Shown: positions 50,689-59,861, counted from the first letter of the stretch. The stretch is 64,000 nucleotides of DNA from Latilactobacillus fragifolii (GCF_905332535.1 NZ_CAJOCF010000001.1:186001-250000), one strand, 5' to 3'. Made by a program: numbers and translations. Notes: generated by a model not told the origin, from the sequence alone.

Positions 50689-51921
50689 ATGACAAGAGTT
50701 GTAATTACAGGTATGGGCGTTGTCGCACCATTAGGCAACGATGTCAATACATGCATGCGCCGGGTATTAGCCGGTGAATTGGGCATTGGCCCGATTACGA
50801 AGTTTGACCCACAAGCAACCGGGATTTCGGTCGCCGCCGAAGTTGTTGATTTTGATGTCACCAAGCGAATTGGTAAGAAAAAAGCAAAACGCATGGATTT
50901 ATTTTCGCAATATGCCCTTGATAGCGCCTTGGCGGCAATCGCCCAAGCGGACATTACGCCTGAAAACACCGATCCAGCTGAGATGGGCGTGATTTATGGT
51001 TCCGGAATTGGTGGTTTAACGACAATTCAAGAACAAGTAACGCGGATGGTTGAAAAAGGCGCCGATCATATCTCACCAATGTTCGTGCCCAAATCAATTG
51101 GGAATATGGCTGCGGCTAATATTGCGATTGAAATTGGGGCGCAAAATATTTGTACGACGATTGTGACCGCTTGTTCGAGTGGCGCCAACGCAATTGGTGA
51201 AGCTTATCGCCAAATTAAAGAAAATCGGGCCCAGGTGATGGTGACCGGTGGTTCGGAAGCATCGATCAATGAAATTGGGATTGGCGGCTTTGCTGCTTTA
51301 TCCACGCTGTCAACTGCGACTGACCCCGCGCAAGCGTCATTACCATTTGATGCGCGGCGCCAAGGATTTGTGATGGGTGAAGGTGGAGCGACGTTGATAT
51401 TAGAAAGTCTCGAACATGCGCAAGCGCACAACGCGACTATTTTGGGCGAAATCACGGGCTATGGGGCCAATTGTGATGCCTACCATATGACATCGCCTAA
51501 TCCCAACGGGGAAGTAGCCGCCCGTGCAATGCAAATGGCGCTTGCCCAAAGCCAGATTACGCCAGCCGATGTTGACTATGTGAATGCGCATGGTACTGGC
51601 ACGGTGGCCAATGAATTAGCGGAATCCGCTGCCCTCCAACGGGTTTTTGGCCCAGACAATAAAGTCCCAGTCAGCAGTACGAAAAGTATGACGGGCCATT
51701 TATTAGGCGCGGCTGGTGCTTTAGAAGCAGTGATTACTGTCGGGGCCTTAACGGCGGGAATTTTGCCGCCCAATGTTGGTTTACAAACCCCAGATCCAGC
51801 TTGCCAAGTCAACTTGATCAAAAAACCACAAGCAGCTCCCGATGCTCAATATGGGATGAGTAATTCATTTGGCTTTGGGGGGCACAACGCAGTTTTGGTG
51901 TTCAAGAAATGGAGCGATTAA
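50689..51921 (+). CDS. fabF: 3-oxoacyl-ACP synthase II
   Basis: FabF elongates acyl-ACP with malonyl-ACP. The Cys-His-His triad is Cys162 (TACSSGANAI), NAHGTGT and MTGHLLGAAG. A GTG at 50677 would extend it by four residues, but that GTG is part of the GTGAGG ribosome site serving the ATG at 50689 (410 aa). It lies 12 bp after fabG. Confidence 0.95.
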   Translation: MTRVVITGMGVVAPLGNDVNTCMRRVLAGELGIGPITKFDPQATGISVAAEVVDFDVTKRIGKKKAKRMDLFSQYALDSALAAIAQADITPENTDPAEMGVIYGSGIGGLTTIQEQVTRMVEKGADHISPMFVPKSIGNMAAANIAIEIGAQNICTTIVTACSSGANAIGEAYRQIKENRAQVMVTGGSEASINEIGIGGFAALSTLSTATDPAQASLPFDARRQGFVMGEGGATLILESLEHAQAHNATILGEITGYGANCDAYHMTSPNPNGEVAARAMQMALAQSQITPADVDYVNAHGTGTVANELAESAALQRVFGPDNKVPVSSTKSMTGHLLGAAGALEAVITVGALTAGILPPNVGLQTPDPACQVNLIKKPQAAPDAQYGMSNSFGFGGHNAVLVFKKWSD

Positions 51922-51924
51922 GTC

Positions 51925-52365
51925 ATGAAATATGATCAAGTTAAAGAAATGGTGGCACTATTTAACCAATCAAGTAACCAAGAAATGCAACTTGAAACAG
52001 CTGATATTAAATTATATCTCAATAAACAAGGCAGTAGTCTTTCAGGAACAACACAAGCATCAAAGTTAACAAAAATTGATTCACCTGAATCCGTTGAAAA
52101 CGCACCAGCTGAAGGCAAGCCTGCGGAGACCGCGATTGAAGCCCCCTTAGTGGGCAGTATTTACCTGCAACCAGCACCTAGTGAGCCACAGTTTGTAACA
52201 GTTGGTCAAACCGTCGCCGTCGGGGATGTCGTATGTGTCATCGAAGCAATGAAGATGATGACGGAAGTTAAGAGTCCGGTTGCGGGGACGATTGCCGAAA
52301 TTCTCGTTCAAAACGAAGAGTTAGTCGAATATCAACAACCGCTATTCAAAGTGAAAGAAGGTTAA
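51925..52365 (+). CDS. accB: Biotin carboxyl carrier protein of acetyl-CoA carboxylase
   Basis: AccB carries the carboxybiotin between AccC and the AccA/AccD transferase. Biotin attaches at Lys110 in VIEAMKMMTEVKS. A flexible Ala/Pro/Thr/Glu-rich linker (about 40-70) precedes the C-terminal biotinyl domain. 146 aa is normal. BirA, the ligase needed to biotinylate it, is encoded at the operon end. Confidence 0.95.
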   Translation: MKYDQVKEMVALFNQSSNQEMQLETADIKLYLNKQGSSLSGTTQASKLTKIDSPESVENAPAEGKPAETAIEAPLVGSIYLQPAPSEPQFVTVGQTVAVGDVVCVIEAMKMMTEVKSPVAGTIAEILVQNEELVEYQQPLFKVKEG

Positions 52366-52368
52366 TTA

Positions 52369-52791
52369 ATGTTAGATAGTACGCAAATTCAAGCCATTTT
52401 ACCGCACCGTTACCCGATGTTGTTGATTGATCGGGTTCTCGAACACGAACCAGGGCAATATGCGCTTGCCCGTAAAAACGTTTCGATTAATGAAGCGGTC
52501 TTCCAAGGCCATTTTCCGGGCAATCCTGTTTTACCAGGCGTTTTTATTTTAGAAGCAATGGCGCAAACCGGGGCGATTGCCTTGTTGACGCTTGATAATT
52601 TTAAAGGCCGGACAGCTTATTTTGGCGGCATTAAATCTGCCAAATTTAGACAAGTCGTTCGGCCTGGGGACACCCTTGAAATTAAAGTGACCCTTGAAAA
52701 ATTAAAAGATCGCATTGGCGTCGGCAAGGCCATCGCAACAGTCGAAGGCCAGAAAGCTTGTACCGCAGAATTGACGTTTATCGTTGAATAG
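52369..52791 (+). CDS. fabZ2: 3-hydroxyacyl-ACP dehydratase FabZ (canonical)
   Basis: FabZ dehydrates 3-hydroxyacyl-ACP to trans-2-enoyl-ACP. Both catalytic residues are present: His48 in GHFPGNPVLPG and Glu62 in FILEAMAQTG. The 140 aa match the family. It is probably the functional dehydratase of the operon, in contrast to the first-gene paralogue. It starts 3 bp after the accB stop. Confidence 0.95.
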   Translation: MLDSTQIQAILPHRYPMLLIDRVLEHEPGQYALARKNVSINEAVFQGHFPGNPVLPGVFILEAMAQTGAIALLTLDNFKGRTAYFGGIKSAKFRQVVRPGDTLEIKVTLEKLKDRIGVGKAIATVEGQKACTAELTFIVE

Positions 52792-52804
52792 GAGGCTTTA
52801 AGCG

Positions 52805-54151
52805 ATGTTTAAGAAAGTATTGGTCGCCAATCGCGGTGAAATTGCATTACACATCGTCCGCACGCTCAAGGAAATGGCGATTCCTTCGGTTTCGATTTAT
52901 TCGCAAGCCGATGCCAGTAGCTTACATGTCCAATTAGCGGATGAAGCCGTTTGTATCGGTGGTAATCGCCCGCAAGAATCCTATTTAAATATGCAAAATA
53001 TTTTGTCAGCCGCAATCGGGACAGGCTGTGATGCCATTCATCCCGGCTACGGCTTTTTATCTGAAAATAGCCAGTTTGCCGAAATGTGTGAAGCGTGCGG
53101 CATTACTTTTATCGGCCCGACGAGTAACGTGATTGCCCAGATGGGTGATAAGAGTCAAGCTAAAATCAGTATGCAAGCTGCGGCAGTCCCATTGATTCCG
53201 GGAAGTGATGGGCCACTTACTGATCTGGCCCAGGCTAAACAAATTGCCGCGCAAGTCGGTTATCCCGTGATGCTTAAAGCAGTTGCTGGGGGCGGTGGTA
53301 AAGGCATTCGCTTCGTTGAATCGGCCGATCAATTAGCTGATAGCTACGCGCAAGCACAACTGGAAGCAGCTGGGGCCTTTGGCAATAATCAACTCTACTT
53401 AGAAAAAATTATGTTAAATGTTAAACATATCGAAGTGCAGATTTTCCGTGATCAGTTTGGCAATGCTGTCTATTTTCCAGAACGCGATTGTTCAATGCAA
53501 CGCTTTAAGCAAAAAGTGATTGAAGAAACGCCGTGTCAGTTGATTACTGAAACAGAACGCCAACGATTAGGCGCGATTGCGCTCAAAGCGGCTGAACAAA
53601 TTGACTATGTTAATACCGGAACGGTCGAATTTTTGATGGATGAGGCGCATCAATTCTACTTTTTAGAAATGAATACGCGTATTCAAGTCGAACATCCAGT
53701 CACTGAAATGGTCACTGGCATTGATTTAGTGCGAGAACAGATTAATGTGGCGGCCGGGTTACCATTATCGTTTAGTCAAGCGGATGTACAAAGCCGCGGC
53801 TATGCATTGGAATGTCGGTTGAACGCTGAAGATCCTGCCAATCATTTTGTGCCGTCTGCTGGAACAATCAATTATTTATACCTACCAGCGGGCAATTTAG
53901 GTGTACGGATTGATACGCATTTATATAGTGGTTATGCGATTTCACCCTTTTACGATGCGATGATTGCAAAGCTCATTACGTGGGGGGCAACGCGGGAAAT
54001 TGCGATTGCCAAAATGAACCGGTTACTCAGTGAGTTGATTGTCTCCGGGATTCAAACCAACGCACAATTTCAACAAACCTTATTAATGGATACTGTCTTT
54101 TTAGACGGGACGGTCACAACGGCTTACTTAACAAATAAGGAAATCGACTAG
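52805..54151 (+). CDS. accC: Biotin carboxylase subunit of acetyl-CoA carboxylase
   Basis: AccC carboxylates biotin with ATP and bicarbonate. The ATP-grasp domain has the Gly-rich loop KAVAGGGGKGIRFV, the acid pair FLEMNTRIQVEHPVTE and the N-terminal VANRGEIA. 448 aa is standard. TAGGAGG precedes the ATG. Confidence 0.96.
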   Translation: MFKKVLVANRGEIALHIVRTLKEMAIPSVSIYSQADASSLHVQLADEAVCIGGNRPQESYLNMQNILSAAIGTGCDAIHPGYGFLSENSQFAEMCEACGITFIGPTSNVIAQMGDKSQAKISMQAAAVPLIPGSDGPLTDLAQAKQIAAQVGYPVMLKAVAGGGGKGIRFVESADQLADSYAQAQLEAAGAFGNNQLYLEKIMLNVKHIEVQIFRDQFGNAVYFPERDCSMQRFKQKVIEETPCQLITETERQRLGAIALKAAEQIDYVNTGTVEFLMDEAHQFYFLEMNTRIQVEHPVTEMVTGIDLVREQINVAAGLPLSFSQADVQSRGYALECRLNAEDPANHFVPSAGTINYLYLPAGNLGVRIDTHLYSGYAISPFYDAMIAKLITWGATREIAIAKMNRLLSELIVSGIQTNAQFQQTLLMDTVFLDGTVTTAYLTNKEID

Positions 54152-54164
54152 AGGAGGGATTCGT

Positions 54165-55016
54165 ATGCAGTTATTTAACGCTGTGCGAAATATTGGTAAG
54201 GCCCATCTCAAATATAATCAAGAAGCACGACAAAAGGTGCCTGATGGTTTGTGGCAAGTTTGTCCTAAATGTCAGCAATCAATCTATCATAAGGATCTTG
54301 GCCAATATCGGACCTGTCCATTTTGTGGCTATGGGTTTCGGACGGGCGCTAAAGAACGGCTCAGTTGGTTAGCGGATACGTTTGAACCAACAGCGCCCCT
54401 TAAACAAGCTGCCAATCCATTACACTTTCCTAAATATGGGCACAAATTACGGCAAGCCCAGCAAGCTACTGGCTTAGAAGATAGCATTTTGACCGGGTTT
54501 GCAACGATTGGCGCCCATCATGTTGGCCTAGGCATCATGGACCCTCATTTCATTATGGGAAGTATGGGCACACTGACAGGCGAGAAAATTACGCGATTAT
54601 TTGAAGTCGCAACGGTTAAAAAATTACCGGTGATTTTGATCACTGCTTCCGGTGGGGCGCGCATGCAAGAGGGGATTTTTTCCTTAATGCAAATGGCAAA
54701 GACGTCGGCGGCGATTAAGCGGCATGCCGAACAGGGATTACTGTACATTAGCTTATTAACCGATCCGACGACTGGTGGGGTGACGGCAAGTTTTGCCACT
54801 GAAGCCGATATTATTTTGGCTGAGCCAAAAGCGATTATTGGGTTTGCCGGGCGGCGGGTAATTGAACAGACAATGCACGAACAGCTGGCACCAGACTTAC
54901 AAGATGCCGAAACTGTGCTGAAAAACGGGTTTATCGATCAAATCGTTCCGCGTGCTGACCAAAAGGCATTTATTACGCGGCTATTAACGCTACATGAAAG
55001 AGGTGATTGCCATTAA
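54165..55016 (+). CDS. accD: Acetyl-CoA carboxylase carboxyltransferase subunit beta
   Basis: AccD forms the carboxyltransferase with AccA. An N-terminal Cys4 zinc ribbon (CPKC...CPFC, about residues 35-60) is followed by the crotonase-like domain with SGGARMQEGIFSLMQM and the oxyanion loop TTGGVTASFA. 283 aa is normal. It overlaps accA. Confidence 0.95.
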   Translation: MQLFNAVRNIGKAHLKYNQEARQKVPDGLWQVCPKCQQSIYHKDLGQYRTCPFCGYGFRTGAKERLSWLADTFEPTAPLKQAANPLHFPKYGHKLRQAQQATGLEDSILTGFATIGAHHVGLGIMDPHFIMGSMGTLTGEKITRLFEVATVKKLPVILITASGGARMQEGIFSLMQMAKTSAAIKRHAEQGLLYISLLTDPTTGGVTASFATEADIILAEPKAIIGFAGRRVIEQTMHEQLAPDLQDAETVLKNGFIDQIVPRADQKAFITRLLTLHERGDCH

Positions 55017-55791
55017 ACGCCAACTACAAACCGCTGCTAAAGTTGTGGCGAGTGCCCGGAGTAGTCAGAAGATAACAACACCAGCTTTAATCGGACAGCT
55101 ATTTACAGACTTTGTGCCGCTCAATGGTGACCGTGTTGGTGGTGAAGATCCGGCAATTATTGGCGGACTTGCGTTATTTAACGGCCAACCAGTAACGGTG
55201 ATTGCGACCAATAAAGGGACGACACTTGAAGAACGGATGGCATGCCATTTTGGTTGTCCAGAACCCGCGGGCTACCGGAAAGCATTACGCTTAATGAAGG
55301 CCGCGGAGAAATTTCATCGCCCAATTATCACCTTGGTAAATACTGCGGGAGCTTATCCTGGGGCGCATGCTGAAATCACCGGTCAAGGGATGGCGATTGC
55401 CAATAATCTCTATGAAATGAGTACCCTCAAAACGCCAATTATCAGTGTGATTTTTGGTGAAGGCGGCTCTGGTGGCGCATTAGCGCTAGCCTGTGGTGAC
55501 CAAGTCTGGATGACAACCGCGAGTATGTATGCCATTTTGTCGCCAGAAGGTTTTGCGACGATTCTATGGAAGGATAGCCAGCGTGCGGATGAAGCCGCGG
55601 CGATCATGCAACTCACACCTGATGCGCTTCAAACAGCGGGGGTGATTGACGGGATTGTTGACGAACCCGATGAACAAAGCGTCTTTTGTCAAAATATGAC
55701 GCGGATGTTGAGTGAGCAATTATCGCATTTACAGCAACTCCCGGTAACCAGTTTGTTGGCAAAACGCCAAGCGCGATTCAGACAATTTTAA
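54994..55791 (+). CDS. accA: Acetyl-CoA carboxylase carboxyltransferase subunit alpha
   Basis: AccA transfers the carboxyl group to acetyl-CoA together with AccD, giving malonyl-CoA. It has the crotonase-like domain with NTAGAYPGAHAE and GEGGSGGALALACGD. The ATG at 54994 has no ribosome site, whereas AAAGAGGTG at 54997-55005 is ideally spaced for an ATT codon at 55012 that overlaps the accD stop. The true start may therefore be the rare ATT, or the ATG may be used by coupling. The product is 259-265 aa. Confidence 0.93.
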   Translation: MKEVIAIKRQLQTAAKVVASARSSQKITTPALIGQLFTDFVPLNGDRVGGEDPAIIGGLALFNGQPVTVIATNKGTTLEERMACHFGCPEPAGYRKALRLMKAAEKFHRPIITLVNTAGAYPGAHAEITGQGMAIANNLYEMSTLKTPIISVIFGEGGSGGALALACGDQVWMTTASMYAILSPEGFATILWKDSQRADEAAAIMQLTPDALQTAGVIDGIVDEPDEQSVFCQNMTRMLSEQLSHLQQLPVTSLLAKRQARFRQF

Positions 55792-55813
55792 ATAAAAAGG
55801 ACGTGTGTTCACC

Positions 55814-56563
55814 GTGTTAAATGGAAAGAAAATTTTAGTGATGGGTGTTGCTAATCAAAAGAGTATCGCCTGGGGTTGTGCACAAGCGATTACGGCAGCT
55901 GGGGGAGAAGTCATTTATACGTACCAAAATGACCGGATTAAAACGAGTTTACAAAAATTTTTACCAGCTTCCGCGTTATTGGTTGAATGTGACGTCAGTG
56001 ATGATGCGGCAATCGAACAAACTTTTGCGACACTTCAAGCACAAGTTGGCAAGCTTGACGGGATTGTGCATGCGATTGCCTATGCTAATCGAGAAGAATT
56101 AGATGGCGCGGTTTATACGGCTTCACGAGCCGGTTATTTATTGGCGCAAGAAATTAGTGCCTATTCATTGATTGCAGTGGCAAAGTTTGGCCGGGCGCTT
56201 CTTAATCCCAATGGCAGTATCGTAACGATGACCTATTTTGGTTCAGAGCGTGCGATCCCCAACTATAACGTCATGGGGATTGCTAAGGCGTCGCTTGAAG
56301 CAAGTGTCCGGTATTTAGCGCGCGATTTAGGCCCAGATCAAATTCGCGTCAACGCGATTTCGGCAGGGGCCATTAAAACCCTCGCAGTGACCGGTGTTAA
56401 AGGATACCGTGATTTGTTGACGGAATCTGAAAACCGGACAGTCGATGGTCAATCAGTGACGATTGAAGAAGTCGGCAACGTTGCTAGTTTCTTGTTAAGT
56501 CCGCTAGCAAGCGGTATGACTGGCGATGTGGTGTACGTCGATAAAGGAGTTCATTTACAATAA
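55814..56563 (+). CDS. fabI: Enoyl-ACP reductase FabI
   Basis: FabI is the NAD(P)H-dependent enoyl reductase of the elongation cycle and the triclosan target. It is a short-chain dehydrogenase with the family start GKKILVMGVANQKSIAWG and the Tyr-x6-Lys pair in YNVMGIAKASLEASVRYLA. A GTG at 55805 lies only 3 nt from the AAGGA site, so the GTG at 55814, giving MLNGKKILVMG, is more likely (249 aa). Its stop overlaps the birA start (TAATG). Confidence 0.93.
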   Translation: MLNGKKILVMGVANQKSIAWGCAQAITAAGGEVIYTYQNDRIKTSLQKFLPASALLVECDVSDDAAIEQTFATLQAQVGKLDGIVHAIAYANREELDGAVYTASRAGYLLAQEISAYSLIAVAKFGRALLNPNGSIVTMTYFGSERAIPNYNVMGIAKASLEASVRYLARDLGPDQIRVNAISAGAIKTLAVTGVKGYRDLLTESENRTVDGQSVTIEEVGNVASFLLSPLASGMTGDVVYVDKGVHLQ

Positions 56564-57312
56564 TGACGAATTTGATTCAGATTGATCGCCAGCAAATTGA
56601 AGAAGGATTGACGCCCGACCTGAAACAACGCCTATTGCTAGAAGTCCATGCAACGTTGGAATCCACTAATCATTACCTAAAACAACAGACGCCATTGATG
56701 CCATGGCACGCGGTGATGGCAACCCAACAAACAAGTGGGCGCGGCCAGCACGGCCATATTTTTAATTCACCACTTGGGGGGCTATATTTGAGTGTTACGG
56801 TGCCGTTTGAAAAAAATAAGTTAGTCAACGCTTTTCGCTATACAGCTGTCGCGGGAGTTGCGGTTGCTGAAACGATTGACGCAATGCTTCACAAACAAGT
56901 CCGGTTAAAATGGGTCAACGATGTCTATGATCATCAGCGAAAAATCGCCGGGATTTTAACAGAAGGGGTCCTTAATCCAGAGGGGACTTTGGCGGGCATT
57001 GTAGTTGGTGTCGGGGTAAACTTTGCCTCAACCATTGCAACCCAGCAAATTGGTAATTTAAGCCAAGCCGTCAACGCACACCAAGTGAATATCAACCAAT
57101 TTTGTGCCGCATACCTTAACCAACTAGCAGTCGGATTGAGCCAAGCGGATGAAGTGATTGTTGATCGTTACTGTGACTGGTCGGCGATTATTGGCCGTCA
57201 TTTGCAAAATGGTCTTGTTATTACACAACTTTTAACAGATGGGACGATCGTGCTAAGTAACGGGGCCCACGTGGCAGTCGGTCAAAAAATTAACTTTATG
57301 GAGGGGAGCTGA
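56563..57312 (+). CDS. birA: Biotin-protein ligase without DNA-binding domain
   Basis: It attaches biotin to AccB through biotinyl-AMP. The ligase motifs GRGQHG, KWVNDVY and RKIAGIL are present, with the C-terminal SH3-like domain. At 249 aa it lacks the N-terminal winged helix of repressor-type BirA, so it is class I and should not regulate transcription. Its place after fabI and before bioY ties biotin supply to acetyl-CoA carboxylase. Confidence 0.94.
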   Translation: MTNLIQIDRQQIEEGLTPDLKQRLLLEVHATLESTNHYLKQQTPLMPWHAVMATQQTSGRGQHGHIFNSPLGGLYLSVTVPFEKNKLVNAFRYTAVAGVAVAETIDAMLHKQVRLKWVNDVYDHQRKIAGILTEGVLNPEGTLAGIVVGVGVNFASTIATQQIGNLSQAVNAHQVNINQFCAAYLNQLAVGLSQADEVIVDRYCDWSAIIGRHLQNGLVITQLLTDGTIVLSNGAHVAVGQKINFMEGS

Positions 57313-57317
57313 TTTCA

Positions 57318-57851
57318 ATGCCACAATCGGTTGCCAGAAAAGTTAGCTTAGTCGGGATGTGTTTGGCGCTATTGATCGTCAGCGCCCAGGTTAGTCTACC
57401 GATTTTGCTAGTCCCAGTGACTCTCCAAACTCTCGCGGTCGGGGTGATTGGGACTACCTTGCCATGGCAGTCCAGTCGGCTTGTTATCGGGAGCTATCTC
57501 TTGTTAGGCATGCTCGGTTTACCGGTATTTGCAAATTACGCGAGTGGTGCCGCAGTGTTAGTCGGGCCAACCGGCGGCTACCTGATTGGTTTTATCGCCT
57601 ATGTGGCCATTGTTCATTATAGTCAGCAATTGTTTGGACAATCGAACTGGGTACTACTCGGCGGCAATGTGCTAGCAAGTATTATCCAACTTGGTTTTGG
57701 CACATTTTGGTTAATTTGGTTATTAAAATTGCCTATGATGGCCGGCCTAATGACTGGTTTTATGCCGTATTTTCCAATTGAAATGATTAAGTGTTGTTTG
57801 GTGGTGATGATTGCCAGTCGAATCAATCAAAAGCGTGATTTTAGAAAATAA
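57318..57851 (+). CDS. bioY: Biotin ECF transporter substrate-binding subunit BioY
   Basis: BioY is the biotin-specific S component that works with the shared EcfAAT energy module. The 177-aa protein has six predicted membrane helices and the family motif PTGGYLIGF. GAGGGGAG stands 9 nt before the ATG. It is the last gene of the fab operon. A degraded copy of its 3' third occurs about 2.1 kb downstream. Confidence 0.93.
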   Translation: MPQSVARKVSLVGMCLALLIVSAQVSLPILLVPVTLQTLAVGVIGTTLPWQSSRLVIGSYLLLGMLGLPVFANYASGAAVLVGPTGGYLIGFIAYVAIVHYSQQLFGQSNWVLLGGNVLASIIQLGFGTFWLIWLLKLPMMAGLMTGFMPYFPIEMIKCCLVVMIASRINQKRDFRK

Positions 57852-57863
57852 ATATTTAAATGA

Positions 57864-57916
57864 AAAGAATCATAAGATATGCTGTTTTGGGCTTATATAT
57901 CTTATGGTTCTTTGTT
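57864..57916 (+). terminator. Terminator of the fab-birA-bioY operon
   Basis: A 17-bp stem (AAAGAATCATAAGATAT with ATATCTTATGGTTCTTT, one G-U) is followed by a T-rich stretch. The next 230 bp are very AT-rich with no recognisable gene. Confidence 0.75.
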
Positions 57917-58157
57917 TATAAAATAAAAAATAGTTTAAAATCGAGATTTATATTTTTAAACTTAAGTAAGTTTGAATCACTAAAATATAAGAAAAATGAA
58001 AATTAATTTAACTTGAAGAGTACGATTAAGGGGGATAAATTAAATGCTATTTGATAAAATAGAGTGAAATTAGTTTAAGGGGTTGCCATTAAATAGAATG
58101 TTTGATATTATACTGTATAAAGTTATATAAAAATAGTATAAACTTATAAACTATGGG

Positions 58158-58379
58158 AGAATTATTAGGGCAAATACAATTAAGTTATCTCAATAACAAG
58201 AAAATAGTCGTTCAAATTGGGAAGAGAATGCTTTTGATAAACTTGATCAACAATTCGAAGCTTTAAAACCAAAAATGCAAGATTACGCTCAATTAATGGA
58301 TGATATTAATAATCAATTGAAGAAGGTCGCTAAGATCATTGAAAATCCTGACAACGACATTGCAAACCAAATTAACTAA
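58158..58379 (+). pseudogene. Decayed WXG100-like (Esx/Lap-type) gene
   Basis: One frame reads RIIRANTIKLSQ, then a TAA stop (58194), then a 60-residue open stretch that starts QENSRSNWEENAFDKLDQQF and ends DNDIANQIN before TAA. The Trp-x-x-Asn-Ala-Phe turn between two helices resembles WXG100 or LXG-associated helical proteins. There is no start codon or ribosome site after the internal stop, and the first helix appears shortened, so the gene looks broken. It precedes the toxin-like gene, where such small helical partners usually lie. Confidence 0.6.
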
Positions 58380-58393
58380 TCTATCAGTAGCTT

Positions 58394-58426
58394 AAGGGGC
58401 GGACATGTAAAGTTCACCCCTTTTTT
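58394..58426 (+). terminator. Terminator after the decayed WXG100-like gene
   Basis: AAGGGGCGGAC pairs with GTTCACCCCTT (one mismatch, one G-U), followed by a T tract. Its presence supports a former transcription unit upstream. Confidence 0.75.
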
Positions 58427-58470
58427 ATTATGGATGATATACAGCTGAAACGACATATCGGGAGAAAGTA

Positions 58471-59169
58471 ATGAAGAAATATAAAGCATTAGTTTCAAGA
58501 GCTGAAGAGGCAATGACGCACGCACCAAAATCGGTGAAAGGTAAAAAAGTAAAACAGCTCTACAAACAATACCTGGCCAGTCAGTTAGCGGAAGCTAAAC
58601 AAAAGGATTGGGATAAGACGGTTAAAGCAGTTAATGAGACTGCTGAAAATGATTCTGATTTCCTAACACGTTTAAAGAGCCAAGTATTGAGTACGGATAC
58701 GGCCAAAGATGCATTACAGGAATTTGCACAACCGTGGATGTTGAAACAAACTCAAAATACGTTTAAAAGTGTCGCGAGTGCAAAACTTGGTGCAGGATTA
58801 ACAGCTCGGGAAGCATATGGATCGGCACTAAAAGTATCGGCTGAAGCACGCGATGGCATCGGAAAATCATTCTCGGCTGGCGGAAAGTTATTAGGCGGAG
58901 TCGGGATTGCTTTAGATGCGAAAGGAGCCTATGAATCCGGGAAAGCGCAAGGATTAGACGATATTCATGCGGCAGAATATTCGGGGGCGAAAACAGCATC
59001 GAAAGTTGGTTTAACTTTAGGGGCGATGGCTCTACTAGCAGCAGTTTCTGTTACTCCTGTTGGCTGGGCGGCTGTTGGATTATCATTAGGTGTTTCCTTC
59101 GGTGTTGGGAAAATTGTAGATTATGGAGATCAAAAGGGTCTTTTTGATTTCACAAAAGGGGTAAAGTAA
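58471..59169 (+). CDS. Glycine-rich membrane protein resembling a TspA-type T7SS toxin domain
   Basis: The 232-aa protein has a basic helical N-terminal half and a Gly/Ala-rich C-terminal half: KLLGGVGIALDAKGAYESGKAQG, then two hydrophobic glycine-zipper helices (about residues 175-215) and the end GDQKGLFDFTKGVK. This resembles the C-terminal membrane-depolarising domain of LXG toxins such as TspA, but without the N-terminal LXG targeting domain. It overlaps the next gene (TAATG), which looks like a DUF443 immunity protein, and lies 2.5 kb before esx and esaA. A role as orphan toxin module is inference; a bacteriocin-like or structural protein is possible. Confidence 0.55.
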   Translation: MKKYKALVSRAEEAMTHAPKSVKGKKVKQLYKQYLASQLAEAKQKDWDKTVKAVNETAENDSDFLTRLKSQVLSTDTAKDALQEFAQPWMLKQTQNTFKSVASAKLGAGLTAREAYGSALKVSAEARDGIGKSFSAGGKLLGGVGIALDAKGAYESGKAQGLDDIHAAEYSGAKTASKVGLTLGAMALLAAVSVTPVGWAAVGLSLGVSFGVGKIVDYGDQKGLFDFTKGVK

Positions 59170-59861
59170 TGAAATGGACTAAAATAGAGCCTGGGAGACA
59201 TACGTTATCATTAAAAATTGATGGACTTCGTTATAGTTTGCTTGTTCGAAGTAGATGGTACGAGTTCTTGTTACCATTTAATATATCTTTATTGGGTCAT
59301 GAAGTTGGTCGATATCAGGCACCTTTAGAAAGCCCTAAGAAGAACAGTAATTATTATTTCATAGGTTACGGGCTTGCAAGTATTCTTTCTGCATTATTAG
59401 TAACGCACACAGTCACCTTGGATCTTTTCTTAATGAATCTATTTAAAATCTTATTATACTTAGTAGGTCTAATATTAGTAGTTTTTTGGTTCAACCGAAA
59501 AAAGAAAAAGTGGCATAGAATAAATTTGAATACTTTAAATGCCCCCTTACCGGTTATTTATTTAATACCAGGAATAAAAACAGTGGTAATTATCATTTTA
59601 GGCACAGCATTTAATTTAATTGTTTCATATTTTATGTTAATTGATAGTTCAAATGTTGTCACAGATGATTGGCGTATATTTTTTGCAATGCCCTTGTATG
59701 GTGCATTTATGGGATTAATTGGTTTATTTAGTATTGTACCTGTCAGACAACTTTATAGAGTTCGTAAAATCAAATACCAAGGTCGAGAAATCACGGTACC
59801 TGAATTAGAACAAATTATTAAAAACTTGGAGGTACAACAAAATGACAAATCAAATACATAG
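59169..59861 (+). CDS. Multi-TM protein, DUF443/TsaI-like candidate immunity protein
   Basis: A 230-aa membrane protein with an N-terminal beta-rich soluble segment (about 1-60, RHTLSLKIDGLRYSLLVR), then four to five membrane helices (about 62-83, 86-108, 128-160, 168-190) and a charged C-terminus ending in a helix. This layout matches the DUF443 five-TM family, which in Staphylococcus aureus includes TsaI, the immunity protein to TspA. Its start overlaps the toxin-like gene's stop, so the two are coupled. The family assignment is by eye and needs a profile search. Confidence 0.55.
   Translation: MKWTKIEPGRHTLSLKIDGLRYSLLVRSRWYEFLLPFNISLLGHEVGRYQAPLESPKKNSNYYFIGYGLASILSALLVTHTVTLDLFLMNLFKILLYLVGLILVVFWFNRKKKKWHRINLNTLNAPLPVIYLIPGIKTVVIIILGTAFNLIVSYFMLIDSSNVVTDDWRIFFAMPLYGAFMGLIGLFSIVPVRQLYRVRKIKYQGREITVPELEQIIKNLEVQQNDKSNT

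Noticed and set aside
57917-58150. Insertion sequence or phage remnant in the AT-rich stretch after bioY
   Set aside because: No transposase-like frame, terminal inverted repeats or attachment-site duplication could be seen.
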